From Rhodospirillales bacterium (GTDB taxonomy: Bacteria > Pseudomonadota > Alphaproteobacteria > Rhodospirillales > Casp-alpha2), in assembly GCA_017644185.1 (NCBI GenBank), contig JAEPMA010000006.1:62001-126000 (forward strand): a DNA stretch of 64,000 nt. The letters run 5' to 3'. Below are positions 61,458-64,000 of the stretch, piece by piece (the stretch's first letter is position 1; each line of letters opens with the position of its first letter). The position numbers and the translations under genes are program-made. A model generated the notes under the pieces. It saw only the letters and a list, made by a program, of their open reading frames with translations, was not told the DNA's origin and did no database searches.

Positions 61458-61607
61458 TTGATCCTCCCCTTGGAATAATTGATCGGTGACTACTCTATGA
61501 CGCGGAAAAGCCCGGTCAAGCGGGCCTTTGCGCCGTCATATTCTTGTCACTTGAGTTTGCATGTGGGGACGCGAAAGTCGTTTTACATCAACTGCGAAGG
61601 CAAAAAT

Positions 61608-62660
61608 GTGCTGATAGCGATCGCCACCGACGCATGGTATCCGCAGCCGAATGGGGTGGTCAGGGTCATCGGCACCGTTCGCGACCGTTTGATCGAGCGC
61701 GGCCACGATGTGCGGGTGATGTCGCCCGATCAGTTCGTGACGTTTCCGTGCCCAACGTATGCCGAAATTCCGCTCGCGGTCCTGCCGAGGCGCAAGGTCG
61801 CGCGATGGTTGGATGAGCTGCAGCCGGATTATGTTCACATCGCGACCGAGGGGCCGATCGGCAATGCGGCGCGCGCGTACTGTTTGAAGAAAGGCTGGCC
61901 GTTCTCGACCGCCTTCCACACCAAGTTCCCGGAATACCTGCAGGCACGGACCAAGCTGCCACTCGATTGGCTTTATAAAGGGGCCAGAAAGTTTCATGAA
62001 CCGTCCGGCGCCGTCATGGTGCCGGCGCCGGCTGTCTATCGTGAACTTGAGGGGCGGGGCTTCGGGAACCTCAAGCTCTGGTCGCACGGTGTCGATACCG
62101 ATGTCTTTCAGCCGGGTCCGAAGGATTTCCTCGATCTGCCCAGGCCGATCTTCATGTTTATCGGGCGGGTCACGGTCGACAAGAACCTGCCCGGATTTCT
62201 CGATCTCGACCTGCCGGGCTCGAAGGCCGTCGTCGGGAGTGGGCCGGCGCGCGAACAGTTGATGAAACGATACCCTGAAACCCCATTCTTTATCGCCGAT
62301 GGGGATGTTGAACTCGCCCGGTATTACAACGCTGCTGACGTGTTCGTATTTCCGTCTTTAACGGATACCTTCGGTTTGGTGATGTTGGAAGCGCTGGCAT
62401 GCGGTGTGCCGGTCGCGGCGTTTCCGGTCACCGGACCGCTTGATGTGATTGGTAGCGAAGGGCCGGGGGTGCTCGATGAAGATTTGGCGCGTGCGGCGGT
62501 CCGTGCCCTCGATATCGCGCCGGACCGTTGCCGGAAATGGGCGCTCGGCTTTTCGTGGGACCGGGTTGCGGACGAGTTCCTGGATTTCCTGCAGCCGATC
62601 AACCAGGCTCCGGGGCTTCCTGTTGATGGGACAGCACCTCGCGCGCAAGCGGCACCGTAA
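61608..62660 (+). CDS. GT4-family glycosyltransferase
   Basis: A retaining glycosyltransferase of the GT-B fold, 350 residues from the GTG at 61608, chosen because the family begins with (M)LIAIATDAWYPQPNGVVRV and GAAGG lies just upstream; a longer in-frame reading to 61479 has no family support. Domain one has VHIATEGPIGNAAR and FSTAFHTKFPEYL; domain two has FMFIGRVTVDKNLPGFL and the nucleotide-sugar EX7E-type motif FVFPSLTDTFGLVMLEALACGVPV. Its last 62 bases overlap the end of hdaA on the other strand. The acceptor is unknown, possibly a glycolipid. Confidence 0.88.
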   Translation: MLIAIATDAWYPQPNGVVRVIGTVRDRLIERGHDVRVMSPDQFVTFPCPTYAEIPLAVLPRRKVARWLDELQPDYVHIATEGPIGNAARAYCLKKGWPFSTAFHTKFPEYLQARTKLPLDWLYKGARKFHEPSGAVMVPAPAVYRELEGRGFGNLKLWSHGVDTDVFQPGPKDFLDLPRPIFMFIGRVTVDKNLPGFLDLDLPGSKAVVGSGPAREQLMKRYPETPFFIADGDVELARYYNAADVFVFPSLTDTFGLVMLEALACGVPVAAFPVTGPLDVIGSEGPGVLDEDLARAAVRALDIAPDRCRKWALGFSWDRVADEFLDFLQPINQAPGLPVDGTAPRAQAAP

Positions 62661-63294
62661 TCCGGCGTTTCCCTTCAAGCGCGGTCTTGTCAGCCGCCGC
62701 GACAAACCCCTGCGCTGCGTGGAACGACCGTTCGATGCGCGGGACGACGTATTCCAGAACCGCCTGATCGATACCGATCTGCCGATCGGAAAACAGCTTC
62801 ACCAGAAGCGCCGTCAAAAGCGCGTCATCCGGATCGGCGATTTCGACGGAAGGTGCGGCCCTTAGTCGTGAAGCGAGATCCGGGAGGCTGATCGGCCAGC
62901 GGGCTGCAGGTGAGCGCGCGGTAAGCAGCAAATAACGGTTTTCACCCCGTGCCTGATTATAGAGGTGAAACAGGGCTTCTTCCGCGACCGCGTCACCCAT
63001 CACCCGGTCGCAGTCTTCGATGACCACGGCTTCGGCATTCGGAAGTTCGGGGACGGATTGTTCGCGTAAGGTTTTTGCGTCGATCTCCGCTGCACCGGAC
63101 TTTGCCATGAACACCCGGGCGAGATGGGTCTTCCCGGCACCGCCACCCCCACTCAGGATCAAGGCGGGTGCAGGCCAGTCGGGGTATCGGTCGATCCAGG
63201 CCACGGCATCGCTATTGCAGCCGGTGACGAGGAAGTCCTCCTCGCCCAACGCGGGTCTGTGCTCTAGATCGAAGGCGAGCTGTTTAGGAGTCAC
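62599..63294 (-). CDS. hdaA: HdaA, DnaA-related regulator of replication initiation
   Basis: Hda-type protein that, with the sliding clamp, promotes ATP hydrolysis by DnaA. The 231 residues begin with the clamp-binding motif KQLAFDLEHRPA, followed by an AAA+ fold with Walker A GGGGAGKTHLARV and Walker B AVVIEDCDRV. Alphaproteobacterial HdaA often lies between an AI-2E transporter gene and ppk, as here, apart from three extra genes. The start is a GTG overlapping the transporter stop (GTGA). Confidence 0.92.
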   Translation of the reverse strand: MTPKQLAFDLEHRPALGEEDFLVTGCNSDAVAWIDRYPDWPAPALILSGGGGAGKTHLARVFMAKSGAAEIDAKTLREQSVPELPNAEAVVIEDCDRVMGDAVAEEALFHLYNQARGENRYLLLTARSPAARWPISLPDLASRLRAAPSVEIADPDDALLTALLVKLFSDRQIGIDQAVLEYVVPRIERSFHAAQGFVAAADKTALEGKRRITVPLAREVLSHQQEAPEPG

Positions 63295-64000
63295 TTGTCC
63301 TCCCGGTTATCCCGGGCCTCGCCGTGGTAGAGGTCGCTATCCATGTACTGATCCAACGCGAAGCGGACCAGCACACCGGCAATGGCGGCGACGGGAAGCG
63401 CGATCAGAACACCTGTCAGCCCGAACAACGCGCCACCCGCAAGCATGGCGAAGATAATCCAGATCGGCGACAGCCCGACACGTCCGCCAACAAGCTTCGG
63501 TGTCAGGAAGTAGCTTTCAAGCGTCTGACCGATCACAAAAACACCCGCGACCATTAAAATCGACACCCAGTCCTGCTGGAACTGTGCGACGGCGAGGCCG
63601 ACGCCGATGATGAAACTGACGGCGGCGCCGATGTAGGGAATGACGGCGAGCGCGCCCGCCGCAATACCGATCAACAGACCGGCCTTGAGGCCCGCAAGGC
63701 TGAGACCGACCGCATAGATGACGGCGAGCACGAGGCAAACGCTCGCCTGGCCGCGCACGAACCCGGCAAGCGTTGCGTCGATTTTCTTGACTTGCTCTCG
63801 AATGGTGTCGGCGTAATCGCGCGGCAGCCAACCGTCGACCTTGGCGACGATATCGTCCCAGTCCCGTAACTGGTAGAACGCGACCAGCGGCGTGATCAGG
63901 ATAAGCGAGATCAGATTGATCACGGCGAGCCCGCCGCTCCAGACCTGAGTGATGAATTCGGACAGCCACTTGAACATGGTGCCCGCGTAATTACCGGCGG
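63291..64000 (-). CDS. AI-2E family transporter (PerM-like), N-terminus outside window
   Basis: A multi-pass membrane protein; the visible C-terminal 236 residues include several helices and the conserved LISLILITPLVAFYQLRDWD, VRGQASVCLVLAVIYAVGLSLAGLKAGLLIG, IPYIGAAVSFIIGVGLA and LPVAAIAGVLVRF. The reading frame stays open to base 64000, upstream of an internal Met at 63977, so the true start is beyond the window; a full-length family member has about 350 residues. It overlaps hdaA by three bases. Confidence 0.92.
   Translation of the reverse strand, partial: AGNYAGTMFKWLSEFITQVWSGGLAVINLISLILITPLVAFYQLRDWDDIVAKVDGWLPRDYADTIREQVKKIDATLAGFVRGQASVCLVLAVIYAVGLSLAGLKAGLLIGIAAGALAVIPYIGAAVSFIIGVGLAVAQFQQDWVSILMVAGVFVIGQTLESYFLTPKLVGGRVGLSPIWIIFAMLAGGALFGLTGVLIALPVAAIAGVLVRFALDQYMDSDLYHGEARDNREDK

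Noticed and set aside
1-64000. tRNA, rRNA, tmRNA, integrase or IS elements
   Set aside because: I looked for cloverleaf ends, rRNA landmarks and transposase motifs in the intergenic spaces and coding frames and saw none. A tRNAscan or IS search would settle it.

Overview
This is a GC-rich chromosomal window that looks alphaproteobacterial, most likely a free-living, probably marine Rhodospirillales-type organism. The evidence is gene order and family content: rpsF-rpsR-DUF2232-rplI-dnaB-alr-mlaEF-radA, fabD-fabG-acpP-fabF-mltG-yicC-gmk, lptF-lptG-lptD-surA-pdxA-rsmA, and an AI-2E transporter/hdaA next to ppk-ppx-rnd. This placement rests on reading alone, without a database. I count 61 protein genes, two of them cut by the window edges (radA on the left, the AI-2E transporter on the right). 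I saw no rRNA, tRNA, CRISPR array, transposase or integrase.

Layout. 1-9 kb: a minus-strand information-processing block (S6, S18, a DUF2232 membrane protein, L9, DnaB, alanine racemase, the MlaE/MlaF lipid transporter, RadA) with a GST facing away from it. 9-17.7 kb: an SDR and a CBS protein, then the plus-strand fatty-acid/cell-wall/nucleotide block fabD-fabG-acpP-fabF-mltG, a minus-strand SDR, yicC and gmk. 17.7-25.8 kb: the minus-strand outer-membrane block. 25.9-31.7 kb: an acyl-CoA dehydrogenase with an AsmA-like protein, YaaA with a small partner, an ArsC/YffB-like protein, a rhodanese and the ChrA chromate transporter. 31.9-33.9 kb: a bufferin-type copper RiPP operon (bufA2-bufB-bufC) divergent from chrA. 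33.9-39.9 kb: a D-2-hydroxyacid dehydrogenase, Sua5, CysQ and a MEMO1-AMMECR1 fusion, divergent from its radical-SAM partner. 40-44.2 kb: a YbhN-like membrane protein, PepA, HolC and a cyclase-family hydrolase.

44.2-47.1 kb is the most accessory-looking part. A membrane-anchored Sel1 protein with AT-richer codons converges, with overlapping stop codons, on an unrecognised 592-residue Pro/Ala-rich coiled-coil protein. The latter gene has a strange leader: a terminator, five 13-bp tandem repeats, then a second terminator-like hairpin just before the ribosome binding site. 47-56 kb: an MFS/BtuF-like/ABC-F operon, a CHASE4-type histidine kinase, a second Sel1 protein, a GST and RNase D. 56-64 kb: Ppx, PPK1, then three inserted-looking genes (a Rap1a/Tai-like exported protein, an atypical SDR, a GT4 glycosyltransferase), then HdaA and an AI-2E/PerM transporter.

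Most genes are housekeeping. The points most worth a second look are: the buf operon and its promoter repeats beside the chromate/rhodanese genes; the orphan 592-aa/Sel1 locus; four regularly spaced PLG-type motifs in the N-terminal linker of LptD; two perfect DnaA boxes directly upstream of dnaB; a dispersed family of intergenic palindromes at four loci; and the MEMO1-AMMECR1 fusion opposite a radical-SAM gene.
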